From Bacteroides cellulosilyticus (GTDB taxonomy: Bacteria > Bacteroidota > Bacteroidia > Bacteroidales > Bacteroidaceae), in the NCBI RefSeq assembly GCF_020091405.1, contig NZ_CP081903.1, positions 682,001 to 746,000 of the forward strand: a stretch of DNA of 64,000 bases. The letters run 5' to 3'. Positions 50,693 to 58,964 of this stretch are shown in pieces. The notes below the pieces were generated by a model that searched no databases, was not told where the DNA came from, and worked only from the letters and a program-made list of their open reading frames with translations. How positions within the stretch are numbered: the stretch's first letter is position 1; each line of letters starts with the position of its first letter. A program made the position numbers and the translations under genes.

Positions 50693-52372
50693 TTATCTTT
50701 TTCGTTCCACGTCTTGCGTACGGAAGAATGCTTCGGAATAGCGCGCTCCCCAAAGCTCATAACGCTCATACTGCGTCTCTACTTTACGGGCGAAGTTTTC
50801 CCAGTCCTTCTTCTCCAAAGGCGACCAGACATTTTCCGCCAGTGCTGACATACGTGGGAAAACGGCAAACTCCGCTTTCCAGGTAGTAGGGATATACTCA
50901 GTCCACAAGCACCCCTGCGCTCCCCAGACCAGTTTCTGTTGTTGCGTAGTCAGCGAATCGGGCACAATCTGAAAACCATATACTTTCTCCAGAGGCAACG
51001 GACCGCGCGGGCCGATTTCCGCTTGGGTACGGCTCTCTTTCAGATTGAAGTACGACCAGGCAGAGCAGGTGGATATGGTGCGGTGGTTCGTCTTCAACGC
51101 TTTCTTCCCAAATTCCGGACGGCGCCAGTTCATCACGATGCAATCTTCCGAAATACCTCCTTCAAGGATTTCATCCCAACCGATCAGCGTCTTTCCTTTA
51201 CCATTCACCACATCCTGTACATAATGAACGAAGTAACTTTGCAATGCTTTCTCATCTTTCAGTCCGTGCTCACGCATGAATTGCTGCGTTTCTTCCGATT
51301 CCTGCCACCAACGCTTGGCACATTCGTCACCGCCCACATGGATGTATTGACCGGGAAACAAGTCACACAATTCGGAAAACACATCTTTTAGGAAGTCGAA
51401 AACTTCCGGTTTGGGAGCCAGCACGTTATTGAACTTATTGAAGATACCCCACGTCAGCGCTGCTTTCTTCGGCTCATCCGGCGTAGTACTAAATTGCGGA
51501 TAGGTGGCAAGTACTGCCATGCAATGACCGGGGATATCTATTTCGGGTATCACCGTGATATAACGTTCGGCAGCATAGCGCACTATCTCGCGCACATCTT
51601 CGTGGGTATAATATCCGCCATAAGGCAATGGCTGGTATTTTCCCGGATAAAGTCCGAGGATTTCCCCTTCGCGTACGGAACCTTTCTCTGTCAGTTCCGG
51701 CCGGCATTTCATTTCAACACGCCAGGCCTGATCGTCCGTCAGATGCCAATGGAAGTAGTTAAGTTTATGAAGGGCAAGGTAATCAATATACTTTTTGATG
51801 AAATCTACGGGGAAGAAATGGCGTACCACATCCAAATGCATACCACGATAAGGGAAACGCGGATAGTCGTTAATTTTCACAGTCGGAAGGATAGGTAGCA
51901 CACCTGCACGGGTGGGTAATAATTGTATAAGCGTCTGAATGCCATAGAATACACCCGTCTCGTCATTTCCTTCGACACGTACACCACCTACAGGGGTAAT
52001 TTCTAACTGATAGCCTCCTGAAATTCCTCCATTCTTTTGGTTTATCAGAACGATACAAGGTTGTTCACCCGACTTTGGAAGTATTACTTCTATAGCAGAC
52101 GACCTTTTCTTTCTGGATTTTCCAGACTTTGGGACTTCCGTTTGTAAGGGTATGCCGAGATAGCGATCCATATAATCAACCAAATAGGTAGCCGAAGATG
52201 CCAACACCGGTTCTGACATACGAATGACCGTATTACGTTGAATCAAATACTCTCCCTGTCCGGTTACAGTTATCTCCACCGGTTCGGGAATAATGCTAAA
52301 AGTTTTCTCCTGTGCCTGCCCGGCAAGCGCAGTTGCAGCAAAGGTTGCAGTCATAATTTTCTTTAAGTACAT
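50693..52372 (-). CDS. GH20 beta-N-acetylhexosaminidase
   Basis: Removes terminal beta-linked GlcNAc or GalNAc by substrate-assisted catalysis, for example from host glycans. It has 559 residues; the signal peptide ends near LAGQAQ (about residue 20). An N-terminal GH20b domain (about 25-155) leads to the TIM barrel (GMHLDVVRHFFPVDFIKKYIDYLALHKLNYFHWHLTDDQAWR). The catalytic Asp-Glu pair lies in YIHVGGDECAKRWW (about 340-345), and WSPLEKKDWE is near the end. A -7 box TATATTTG lies at 52403-52396 on the minus strand, and a four-copy 22-bp array lies about 108 bp upstream of the start. Confidence 0.95.
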   Translation of the reverse strand: MYLKKIMTATFAATALAGQAQEKTFSIIPEPVEITVTGQGEYLIQRNTVIRMSEPVLASSATYLVDYMDRYLGIPLQTEVPKSGKSRKKRSSAIEVILPKSGEQPCIVLINQKNGGISGGYQLEITPVGGVRVEGNDETGVFYGIQTLIQLLPTRAGVLPILPTVKINDYPRFPYRGMHLDVVRHFFPVDFIKKYIDYLALHKLNYFHWHLTDDQAWRVEMKCRPELTEKGSVREGEILGLYPGKYQPLPYGGYYTHEDVREIVRYAAERYITVIPEIDIPGHCMAVLATYPQFSTTPDEPKKAALTWGIFNKFNNVLAPKPEVFDFLKDVFSELCDLFPGQYIHVGGDECAKRWWQESEETQQFMREHGLKDEKALQSYFVHYVQDVVNGKGKTLIGWDEILEGGISEDCIVMNWRRPEFGKKALKTNHRTISTCSAWSYFNLKESRTQAEIGPRGPLPLEKVYGFQIVPDSLTTQQQKLVWGAQGCLWTEYIPTTWKAEFAVFPRMSALAENVWSPLEKKDWENFARKVETQYERYELWGARYSEAFFRTQDVERKR

Positions 52373-52479
52373 AGATGATGATGTATATTATATTGCAAAT
52401 ATAATCCTTTTGCAGAAAGATGTTTAAGATTTCCAACCTCTTTTTGACGAAAAAAGAAAGTATGACATTGAACAATACC

Positions 52480-52555
52480 ACACAAGTGTTTAATGTATAC
52501 CATACAAGTATTTCATATCTGTAACACAAGTGTTTTATTTACAGGATACAAGTAT
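52480..52555. repeat. Four-copy 22-bp array with covarying palindromic cores, upstream of GH20
   Basis: ACACAAGTGT starts at 52480 and 52524, ATACAAGTAT at 52502 and 52546, each step exactly 22 bp. Both changes in the second form keep the arms complementary (ACAC/GTGT to ATAC/GTAT), so the dyad symmetry itself seems conserved. The core and period match the array upstream of the PL11 gene. Confidence 0.92.
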
Positions 52556-52708
52556 TACATAAGTACCCTAATAATAAGCCTTCCGTCCATATAGCAAGGT
52601 GATCAATCAATATTGAAAGAGTATAATTTAATATTATAGAGGCAAACAACTAGTTTGCATCGTGAAAATAAAACTGGGAGAATAATATCCTTCATTCTTC
52701 TCACTATG

Positions 52709-52821
52709 CCCTTCCACACGACTGCATTCCTTTATTCATCGGCCTTAGCGGGTGAAAGGGATAAAAGCACCCTTCCACCCGCTAAGGCCGATGAATAAGG
52801 AAGTGTAGAAGTGTGGAAGGG
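52709..52821. repeat. Long hairpin (nested inverted repeat)
   Basis: The inner arms 52727-52760 and 52770-52802 pair over about 33 bp with one bulge and one mismatch around a 9-nt loop; the core is CATCGGCCTTAGCGGGTG. Outer arms CCCTTCCACAC (52709-52719) and GTGTGGAAGGG (52811-52821) pair perfectly. No gene overlaps. There is no good T run on either strand. Confidence 0.9.
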
Positions 52822-53099
52822 AATTAAGTTTTCATTGTTTTAAGTCAATAGATTAAAGAAGTACCAAAGCTTATGCACCATAATCTCACTTGCTCCTTGG
52901 ATCTCATATAAAAGGACTTTCAGTCTGTAACACAACACATTAACAGTAGCCTTCATACATTTTTCCGGTTTACATCTTGGTTTACATGAACCGTATAATT
53001 CATAGGAAATGTCACTCAATTTAATGCTAAAGGATGCTTTTTCTTAAGAAGATATAGAAAAGAAAAGCTCCGCAAACACTTGGTTTACAGAGCTTTAAA

Positions 53100-53186
53100 T
53101 GGTACTCGAAGCGGGACTTGAACCCGCACAGCCGCAATGGCCAAAGGATTTTAAGTCCTTCGTGTCTACCATTCCACCATTCGAGC
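53100..53186 (-). tRNA. tRNA-Leu (TAA)
   Basis: The minus strand folds as a class II tRNA with acceptor GCTCGAA / TTCGAGT, anticodon loop CTTAAAA (anticodon TAA), a long variable arm, GTTCAAGTC in the T arm and an encoded CCA end (53102-53100). Confidence 0.95.
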
Positions 53187-53200
53187 ATCCTATAAAGGAG

Positions 53201-53273
53201 AGCGGAAAACGAGACTCGAACTCGCGACCCTAACCTTGGCAAGGTTATGCTCTACCAACTGAGCTATTTCCGC
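53201..53273 (-). tRNA. tRNA-Gly (GCC)
   Basis: The minus strand gives GCGGAAATAGCTCAGTTGGT as the 5' part, anticodon loop TTGCCAA (anticodon GCC), T arm GAGTTCGAGTCTC and acceptor GTTTTCCGC. CCA is not encoded. It lies 14 bp upstream of tRNA-Leu, so both are likely one transcript. Confidence 0.95.
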
Positions 53274-53358
53274 AGGTCTTTTTTTGTAGAACGGGTGCAA
53301 AGATAAGGAGTTTCCCCGTTACAGCCAAATTTTTTACATAGAAAATGTTACAGTTTTA

Positions 53359-53808
53359 TTAGTTCCTCACTTGCAAAGAAGTGCCGGACACAGTGACTTT
53401 ATAATGCTTCAGATACTCTGTACCTTCCCCCGTAGGAAATCCGCCACTACTCAAATTATATTTGGTATGGCATTTAGGACATTCTGCCGTCCCCAATCCA
53501 TCTTCCAAGACCTCTACCGAAACATTACGACTGGCCTCCACCGGACAAGCTGCATCATAAGCAACATAAGTATTCCCCTCTGAGAAAACACTCTGCCCGA
53601 TAATCAATCCCGCATAGCCCACCGGCAGTCCATTTACATTCTTCTCTATCTTCAGAAACTGACCGGGAGTCGTAATCTTATAATAAGGAGACTGTGAAAG
53701 ACTACATGAAAAATTAAAGGTAACGGAAGGAATGCTCGATTCGTAGGAATCACCACAACCGGTGACACACAACCAAAGCATTCCTATGACTATACAGAGT
53801 TTCCGCAT
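53359..53808 (-). CDS. Rieske-like lipoprotein with altered ligands
   Basis: Protein of 149 residues, lipobox VTGC at about residue 18. The C-terminal half is like a Rieske domain: AYDAACPVEAS as first ligand loop and ECPKCHTKYNLSSGG as second, followed by KHYKVTVSG. A normal Rieske site has CxH and CxxH; here the first histidine is missing and the second motif reads CPKCH. It may bind iron-sulfur or zinc differently, or have lost the metal. It follows argH by 12 bp on the same strand and may be read through from it. Confidence 0.8.
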   Translation of the reverse strand: MRKLCIVIGMLWLCVTGCGDSYESSIPSVTFNFSCSLSQSPYYKITTPGQFLKIEKNVNGLPVGYAGLIIGQSVFSEGNTYVAYDAACPVEASRNVSVEVLEDGLGTAECPKCHTKYNLSSGGFPTGEGTEYLKHYKVTVSGTSLQVRN

Positions 53809-53820
53809 ACAATATCGTAT

Positions 53821-55161
53821 TTATCGACCAAGCAAAGCTTTTTCAGCCACTTCCATTCCATGAAAATTGAAACCATCTACCACTTCCTGCATCAGCGCCG
53901 AGATTTCATCGTTACAGAGATTACCGATACTTCCCTCATGTGTGTGATGCACTTGCTTGCTGTGTGAGAAGTTTCCGGCTTCAATGTCCAATCCCACTTT
54001 CTTATAAGCATCCCGGAAAGGCATACCTTCGCGTGCCAAGCGGTTCACTTCTTCCACACTGAAAATAAGCAGGTATTTATCATCGTCGAGGATATGTTTG
54101 TTTACCTTTATCTCATTCATAATATAGGTAGTCATCTGCAAACAGTCTTTCAACTCTTGGAAAGCAGGCAAAAAGACTTCCTTAATAATCTGCAAATCCC
54201 GGAAATAGCCGGACGGCAAATTATTGGCAATCATCATGATCTGTTGTGGCAATGATTGCAGTTTATTGCATTTAGCACGCGTCAGTTCAAAGACATCCGG
54301 GTTCTTCTTATGGGGCATAATGCTGGAACCTGTCGTGCAATCATCAGGCAGCTTTACGAAACCGAAGTTCTGACTGTTGAACATACAAGCATCAAAAGCC
54401 AGTTTGGAAATAGTTCCGGCAATACTTGCCAAAGCAAAAGCTACATTACGTTCCATCTTGCCACGCCCCATCTGGGCATAAACAACATTATAGTTTAAAG
54501 AGTCAAAGCCCAACAAACGTGTTGTCATCGTACGATTCAATGGGAATGAGGAACCATACCCGGCAGCCGACCCCAAAGGATTACGATTACACATCTTGAA
54601 TGCTGCCTGCAAAAAGAGCATATCATCCACCAGACTCTCGGCATAAGCGCCAAACCACAATCCGAAAGAAGACGGCATAGCTATCTGCAAATGAGTATAC
54701 CCCGGCATCAGCACATCTTTAAAACGTTCACTCTGGCATATCAGCACATGAAACAGTTGTTCCACAGCTTCAGCAATCTCCTTAATCTGCGCACGCGTGA
54801 AAAGTTTCAGATCGAGCAACACCTGATCGTTGCGCGAACGACCACTATGTATCTTCTTACCTATATCACCCAATTTACGCGTCAGCATCAATTCTACCTG
54901 CGAGTGTACATCTTCCACTCCTTCTTCTATCACAAACTCCCCTTTCTCGGCAGCCGCATAGATATTTTTCAGTTCTTCAAGCAAAAGAGCCAGCTCTTCC
55001 TTCGTCAGCAGACCGATACTTTCGAGCATGGTGATGTGAGCCATAGAACCTACCACATCATGTTTAGCCAGATAAAGGTCCATCTCGCGATCACGTCCTA
55101 CCGTGAAGCGTTCTATATCCTTATTTACCTGAACGGATTTCTCCCAAAGTTTCTGAGCCAT
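53821..55161 (-). CDS. argH: Argininosuccinate lyase
   Basis: Splits argininosuccinate into arginine and fumarate, the last step of arginine synthesis. It has 446 residues. The superfamily signature is TGSSIMPHKKNPDVFE; VEDVHSQVE, HSGRSRNDQVLLDLKL and GYTHLQIAMPSSFG form the active-site blocks. It starts 25 bp after the SRPBCC stop. It lies apart from argG-argC-argD, separated by the caspase, GH20 and tRNA regions. Confidence 0.97.
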   Translation of the reverse strand: MAQKLWEKSVQVNKDIERFTVGRDREMDLYLAKHDVVGSMAHITMLESIGLLTKEELALLLEELKNIYAAAEKGEFVIEEGVEDVHSQVELMLTRKLGDIGKKIHSGRSRNDQVLLDLKLFTRAQIKEIAEAVEQLFHVLICQSERFKDVLMPGYTHLQIAMPSSFGLWFGAYAESLVDDMLFLQAAFKMCNRNPLGSAAGYGSSFPLNRTMTTRLLGFDSLNYNVVYAQMGRGKMERNVAFALASIAGTISKLAFDACMFNSQNFGFVKLPDDCTTGSSIMPHKKNPDVFELTRAKCNKLQSLPQQIMMIANNLPSGYFRDLQIIKEVFLPAFQELKDCLQMTTYIMNEIKVNKHILDDDKYLLIFSVEEVNRLAREGMPFRDAYKKVGLDIEAGNFSHSKQVHHTHEGSIGNLCNDEISALMQEVVDGFNFHGMEVAEKALLGR

Positions 55162-55186
55162 TTATTTAGTGATTAATGGTTAGTGA

Positions 55187-55597
55187 TTAATAGGGTATTA
55201 TCGACAGCATATCCGCCATCTTTTCCAACCCTTCTTGCAAAGGTTTCTGGACCATACCTTTCATGAAAGGATTCAGTTCCAAGCCAATGGTCAATTTCAG
55301 TTTACATTCTGTTTCTGTTACCGGAACAATCTGTATCCACAGATTAAAGGGCAGTGGTGAAGTAGTTGTGGCAAACTTAATACACTTGCATGGTTCTTTC
55401 CCTACTATACTCAGCGCTATTTTACCCACGGGAGCTACTTCTATCATCATACTCTCCGAGTCAAAACTCAAGTTCTTTACTTTATCTTCCGGCAAGCTGT
55501 CTTTAAGCTTCTCCAGATTATTCAAATCAGATAGTTTCTCATAAACAGCCTCCTGTGAGGCAGGTATAGTTTTTACACTACTTTCAAATTTTGTCAT
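55187..55597 (-). CDS. SRPBCC-family protein
   Basis: Protein of 136 residues starting at MTKFESSVKTIPASQEAVYEK (55597); the codon further upstream in the same frame is TTG and less likely. The pattern of a START/SRPBCC helix-grip fold is visible: the N-terminal strand, helix AVYEKLSDLNNLEKLKDSLP, central strands, and the long C-terminal helix with MKGMVQKPLQEGLEKMADML. Probably binds a hydrophobic ligand; role unknown. It lies between pyrE and argH. Confidence 0.85.
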   Translation of the reverse strand: MTKFESSVKTIPASQEAVYEKLSDLNNLEKLKDSLPEDKVKNLSFDSESMMIEVAPVGKIALSIVGKEPCKCIKFATTTSPLPFNLWIQIVPVTETECKLKLTIGLELNPFMKGMVQKPLQEGLEKMADMLSIIPY

Positions 55598-55619
55598 ATT
55601 TTGATTCTCTTTAAAAGAC

Positions 55620-55651
55620 AAAAAAAGAACTATCCGGACAGAAACTATCCG
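55620..55651 (-). terminator. Possible terminator after pyrE
   Basis: On the minus strand CGGATAG and CTGTCCG form a 7-bp stem with one G-U pair around TTT. A run of T follows a few bases later (plus-strand A run 55620-55626). The spacing is slightly long, so termination may be partial and argH may be read through. Confidence 0.45.
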
Positions 55652-55696
55652 AATGGCCCTTTTATCATATTAATTATTTTATAGTATAAACCGCCG

Positions 55697-56335
55697 TTAC
55701 TTTCCAGCATCCCAATGTGCAGGGTCCTTACGCCATTCGTTCAGCGTTGCAATATCATCTTCTTCGATGTAACCCGTACGAAGTGCAACATCCAGAACCG
55801 CTTCATAATTCGTCAACGTCACCAAAGGAACTTTGGCATCCTTGAATGCTTTTTCTGCAACCGGGAAACCATAGGTATAAGCTGCAACCATACCGATTAC
55901 TTCACATCCGTCGCGACGAATAGCTTCTACAGCCTTCAAGCTACTTCCACCTGTAGAAATCAAATCTTCAACCACCACAACTTTCATACCCGGGCGAAGC
56001 TCTCCTTCGATCAGGTTTTCCAATCCATGGTCTTTCGGGGTAGAACGTACATACACAAACGGCAAATTCAGCGCATCGGCAACTAAAGCCCCCTGAGGGA
56101 TAGCGCCTGTTGCTACGCCGGCAATTGCATCCACCTGCCCGAAACGTTCCAATATCAAACGGGTAATCTCAATCTTTACAAAATTACGCAAAGAAGGATA
56201 AGAAAGTGTTTTGCGGTTATCACAGTAAAAGGGGGATTTCCATCCGGAAGCCCATGTAAAGGGATTTGCCGGTTGTAGTTTAATCGCTTTTATCTTCAGC
56301 AACTTCTCTGCGAATAGTTTTTCTAAAGTTCTCAT
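55697..56335 (-). CDS. pyrE: Orotate phosphoribosyltransferase
   Basis: Transfers phosphoribosyl to orotate to form OMP in pyrimidine synthesis. It has 212 residues. The PRPP-binding motif is VVVEDLISTGGSSLKAVEAI, and AIAGVATGAIPQGALVADALN and FTWASGWKSPFYCDNR are typical of the family. It lies about 80 bp behind recX on the same strand. Confidence 0.97.
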   Translation of the reverse strand: MRTLEKLFAEKLLKIKAIKLQPANPFTWASGWKSPFYCDNRKTLSYPSLRNFVKIEITRLILERFGQVDAIAGVATGAIPQGALVADALNLPFVYVRSTPKDHGLENLIEGELRPGMKVVVVEDLISTGGSSLKAVEAIRRDGCEVIGMVAAYTYGFPVAEKAFKDAKVPLVTLTNYEAVLDVALRTGYIEEDDIATLNEWRKDPAHWDAGK

Positions 56336-56416
56336 AACTAAATTAGCTATTTATAGTAAATATGGCACAAAAATACAGAAACAGAACGAGAATAAAAAAA
56401 AGAATAAAGAGATTTT

Positions 56417-56896
56417 TCACTCAAAGTCGTCATTTTCGTCAGAAAGTTGTATACAATGACGAATATCTTTCATTTCAAAACCCCGACTCAGGGCAAAACG
56501 CTTCAATTTTCCATTCAACTCATACTCATTCTCCGCATGTATGCTTTTCCTTTTTGCAGTCAGCAACCTATCTAAAATAGACAAGTATTCTTCTTCATCT
56601 ATTTCATTCAAGAACTGCCGGCATGTATTATAAGGAACTTTCTTCAATTGCAGTGCCTGCGCAATTTTCACTTTTCCCCATTTGGCAAAGCGATATTTAT
56701 CATTCACAAAGGCACGGCAGAAGCGTTCTTCATCAATATATTTTTCATCTACCAACCGCTTGAGAATGCGGTCAATGGCATCATAGGGCAATCCCCAACG
56801 TTGTAGTTTTTCAGAAATCTCTGCACGGCAGTGTTCCGCTGCAGAGCAATAGGCAGCTACTTTATTCAGCGCCTCTGTTTCAGTAATATTCGTCAT
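56417..56896 (-). CDS. recX: Regulatory protein RecX
   Basis: Modulator of RecA filaments, 159 residues, built of three-helix repeats. ALNKVAAYCSAAEHCRAEIS, RILKRLVDEKYIDEERFCRAF and DKYRFAKWGKVKIAQALQLK are the characteristic blocks. Its ATG overlaps the prmC stop by 4 bp (ATGA), so translation is coupled. No recA is seen in the window. Confidence 0.94.
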   Translation of the reverse strand: MTNITETEALNKVAAYCSAAEHCRAEISEKLQRWGLPYDAIDRILKRLVDEKYIDEERFCRAFVNDKYRFAKWGKVKIAQALQLKKVPYNTCRQFLNEIDEEEYLSILDRLLTAKRKSIHAENEYELNGKLKRFALSRGFEMKDIRHCIQLSDENDDFE

Positions 56897-57729
56897 TTTT
56901 CGGCTATTACAAATCGATCATTATGAGAAATGTCCTTTTGGAGTCGGACAGCACGATATCCTGATTCACACAACATCGCTACAGTATCTTTTCCAAAAGC
57001 ACGGTTAATTTCAAAATAAAGTTTTCCACCGGGCGTAAGCATCTCAAGTCCCAGCACGGCTATGCGACGATAAAAGCGCAAAGGATCTGTATCGGGCACA
57101 AACAATGCCAACGAAGGCTCCCAGTCCAGCACATTATGTTCCATCTCTTGTTTCTCAGCTTCAGTAACATAAGGCGGATTGCTCACAATTACATCATAAC
57201 AGTCCGCCACACAAGGTTCATAGGTTAACACATCGCGCTGTTCGAACCGTACGGATGCCTGCAAAGCCTTACTATTAGTAGCAGCAATAGATAAAGCTTC
57301 TCCCGATACATCCCAAGCGGTGACTTGCGACTCCGGTAATTCTTTCGCCAAAGAGATGGCGATACAACCGCTACCTGTCCCAACGTCTAAAACACGAGAA
57401 ACGGGAGAAAGTTCTTTCAACATCATCTCTACCAGCTCCTCGGTTTCCGGACGGGGAATGAGTACACCCGGAGCCACGCGAAAAGTTCTTCCCATGAAGC
57501 GGGCTTCCCCTAAAATATATTGTATCGGTTCAAAATTACGTAAACGGGCAAGAATGCTTTCCAATTCCTGTTCCTCTTTTACGGATAAAGTTATATCTTT
57601 GCCCAAATAATAATCTACTGTACGCTGCCCCAATATCTCGCAACAAATAAGCCTGGACAGATTGCCGGCTTCCTGCGGAATATAAAAATCCTGTAGTTTC
57701 TGACGGATGTAAGAGGCGGTAATATTCAT
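56893..57729 (-). CDS. prmC: Peptide chain release factor N5-glutamine methyltransferase
   Basis: Methylates the GGQ glutamine of release factors RF1 and RF2 with SAM. It has 278 residues from the ATG at 57729 (MNITASYIRQKL), which follows a good -7 box; the longer frame would run through the ribD promoter and the start of ribD. The SAM motif is VLDVGTGSGCIAISLA, the substrate motif YDVIVSNPPYV, and VLIPRPETEELVE is the PrmC-specific block. It is the first gene of the prmC-recX-pyrE run. Confidence 0.96.
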   Translation of the reverse strand: MNITASYIRQKLQDFYIPQEAGNLSRLICCEILGQRTVDYYLGKDITLSVKEEQELESILARLRNFEPIQYILGEARFMGRTFRVAPGVLIPRPETEELVEMMLKELSPVSRVLDVGTGSGCIAISLAKELPESQVTAWDVSGEALSIAATNSKALQASVRFEQRDVLTYEPCVADCYDVIVSNPPYVTEAEKQEMEHNVLDWEPSLALFVPDTDPLRFYRRIAVLGLEMLTPGGKLYFEINRAFGKDTVAMLCESGYRAVRLQKDISHNDRFVIAEK

Positions 57730-57736
57730 AAATGGA

Positions 57737-57757
57737 TATTTTTGGAGTGCAAAAGTA
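57737..57757. promoter_or_regulatory. Overlapping divergent -7 boxes of ribD and prmC
   Basis: On the plus strand TATTTTTG (57737-57744) serves ribD. On the minus strand TACTTTTG (57757-57750) serves prmC. They lie only 5 bp apart and face each other, so each start point would fall in or next to the other's -7 box. Confidence 0.6.
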
Positions 57758-57782
57758 AGAATTATCCGAAAAGAAAGCACAC

Positions 57783-58820
57783 ATGGAAGAAGAAAAATAC
57801 ATGCGCCGCTGTATACAACTGGCGCGAAACGGACTTTGTAATGCAGCACCTAATCCGATGGTGGGGGCGGTAATCGTATGCGACGGGAAGATCATCGGTG
57901 AGGGCTATCATGTACGTTGCGGAGAAGCACACGCTGAAGTCAATGCTATTCGTTCCGTAAAAGAGACCTCATTACTAAAGCGTTCCACCATCTATGTGAG
58001 TCTGGAACCCTGCTCTCATCACGGGAAAACTCCCCCCTGTGCAGATTTGATTATTGAAAAACAAATCCCCCGTATCGTCATCGGCTGCCAGGACCCTTTT
58101 TCCAAGGTTGCCGGACGGGGCATACAGAAACTGAAAGATGCCGGACGAGAAGTAATCGTAGGAGTACTGGAAGACGAATGTCGACACCTAATCAAAAGAT
58201 TCATAACCTTTCACACCTTGCACCGCCCATATATCACACTGAAATGGGCAGAATCCGCAGACGGGTTTATTGATTTATGCCGGACCGAAGGAAATCCTGT
58301 GATTCTATCCACTCCCTTGACCTCCATGCTGGTACATAAAAAGAGAGCAGAACATTCTGCCATTCTTGTAGGCACACGTACTGCTAAACTGGACAATCCA
58401 TCTTTGAATGTACGCAACTGGTATGGGCGCTCTCCCATACGTCTCGTCATCGACCGGAAACAGAGTCTGTCTCCTACCCTTCATTTGTTTGACGGAAGTG
58501 TACTGACACTCGTCTTTACCGAACACTTTCAGGATGCTCTGCCCAACGTGGAATACCTCCCGATAGATTTCCAACAGGACATATTACCTCAGATCATGCA
58601 GATATTGTATGAGCGTGGTATTCAATCTCTGTTGGTGGAGGGCGGAAGCGCCTTGCTACAATCTTTCATCGATGCGGGGCTTTGGGATGAAGCGTATGTT
58701 GAAGAAAGTCCCAGATCACTGATATCCGGTGTTAAAGCTCCTGAAATGAACGATAAAATTAGTTATGCCAGTGAGCAATCTTTCGGCAGAAGTATACGGC
58801 ATTACACAGCAACGAAATAG
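57783..58820 (+). CDS. ribD: Bifunctional riboflavin biosynthesis deaminase/reductase
   Basis: Catalyses the second and third steps of riboflavin synthesis from the GTP-derived pyrimidine. It has 345 residues. The N-terminal zinc deaminase (1-145) has GEAHAEVNAIRS and VSLEPCSHHGKTPPCADLI, and the C-terminal reductase (about 150-345) has RPYITLKWAESADGFID, SAILVGTRTAKLDNPSLNVR and LLVEGGSALLQSFID. Other riboflavin genes are not in the window. Confidence 0.96.
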   Translation: MEEEKYMRRCIQLARNGLCNAAPNPMVGAVIVCDGKIIGEGYHVRCGEAHAEVNAIRSVKETSLLKRSTIYVSLEPCSHHGKTPPCADLIIEKQIPRIVIGCQDPFSKVAGRGIQKLKDAGREVIVGVLEDECRHLIKRFITFHTLHRPYITLKWAESADGFIDLCRTEGNPVILSTPLTSMLVHKKRAEHSAILVGTRTAKLDNPSLNVRNWYGRSPIRLVIDRKQSLSPTLHLFDGSVLTLVFTEHFQDALPNVEYLPIDFQQDILPQIMQILYERGIQSLLVEGGSALLQSFIDAGLWDEAYVEESPRSLISGVKAPEMNDKISYASEQSFGRSIRHYTATK

Positions 58821-58926
58821 TCCGAATTACCTCATTTTGATGCTTTTTTATCGAGAAAAACAGGGGTATTATCTATAATTTTATATAAAACTTCCCCGGG
58901 ATGCTGATTATAGAAAAAAATGTTCC

Positions 58927-58934
58927 TATTTTTG
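58927..58934 (+). promoter_or_regulatory. -7 box of the DUF6242-type lipoprotein gene
   Basis: TATTTTTG fits TAnnTTTG and lies 30 bp before the ATG at 58965. Confidence 0.5.
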
Positions 58935-58964
58935 CAACTTGTAAATAAACACTATCTTTAGAAA

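Larger units (their letters stand above)
52373..53099. other. Non-coding region with 22-bp array and long hairpin
   Basis: About 730 bp upstream of the GH20 gene and downstream of the tRNAs. It holds the GH20 promoter, the 22-bp array (52480-52555) and a 113-bp hairpin structure (52709-52821). I see no gene in it. Confidence 0.75.

Noticed and set aside
53027..53242. Open frame of 71 codons on the minus strand across the tRNA pair
   Set aside because: It reads straight through both tRNA genes; the peptide is a translation of tRNA sequence, a common artefact.
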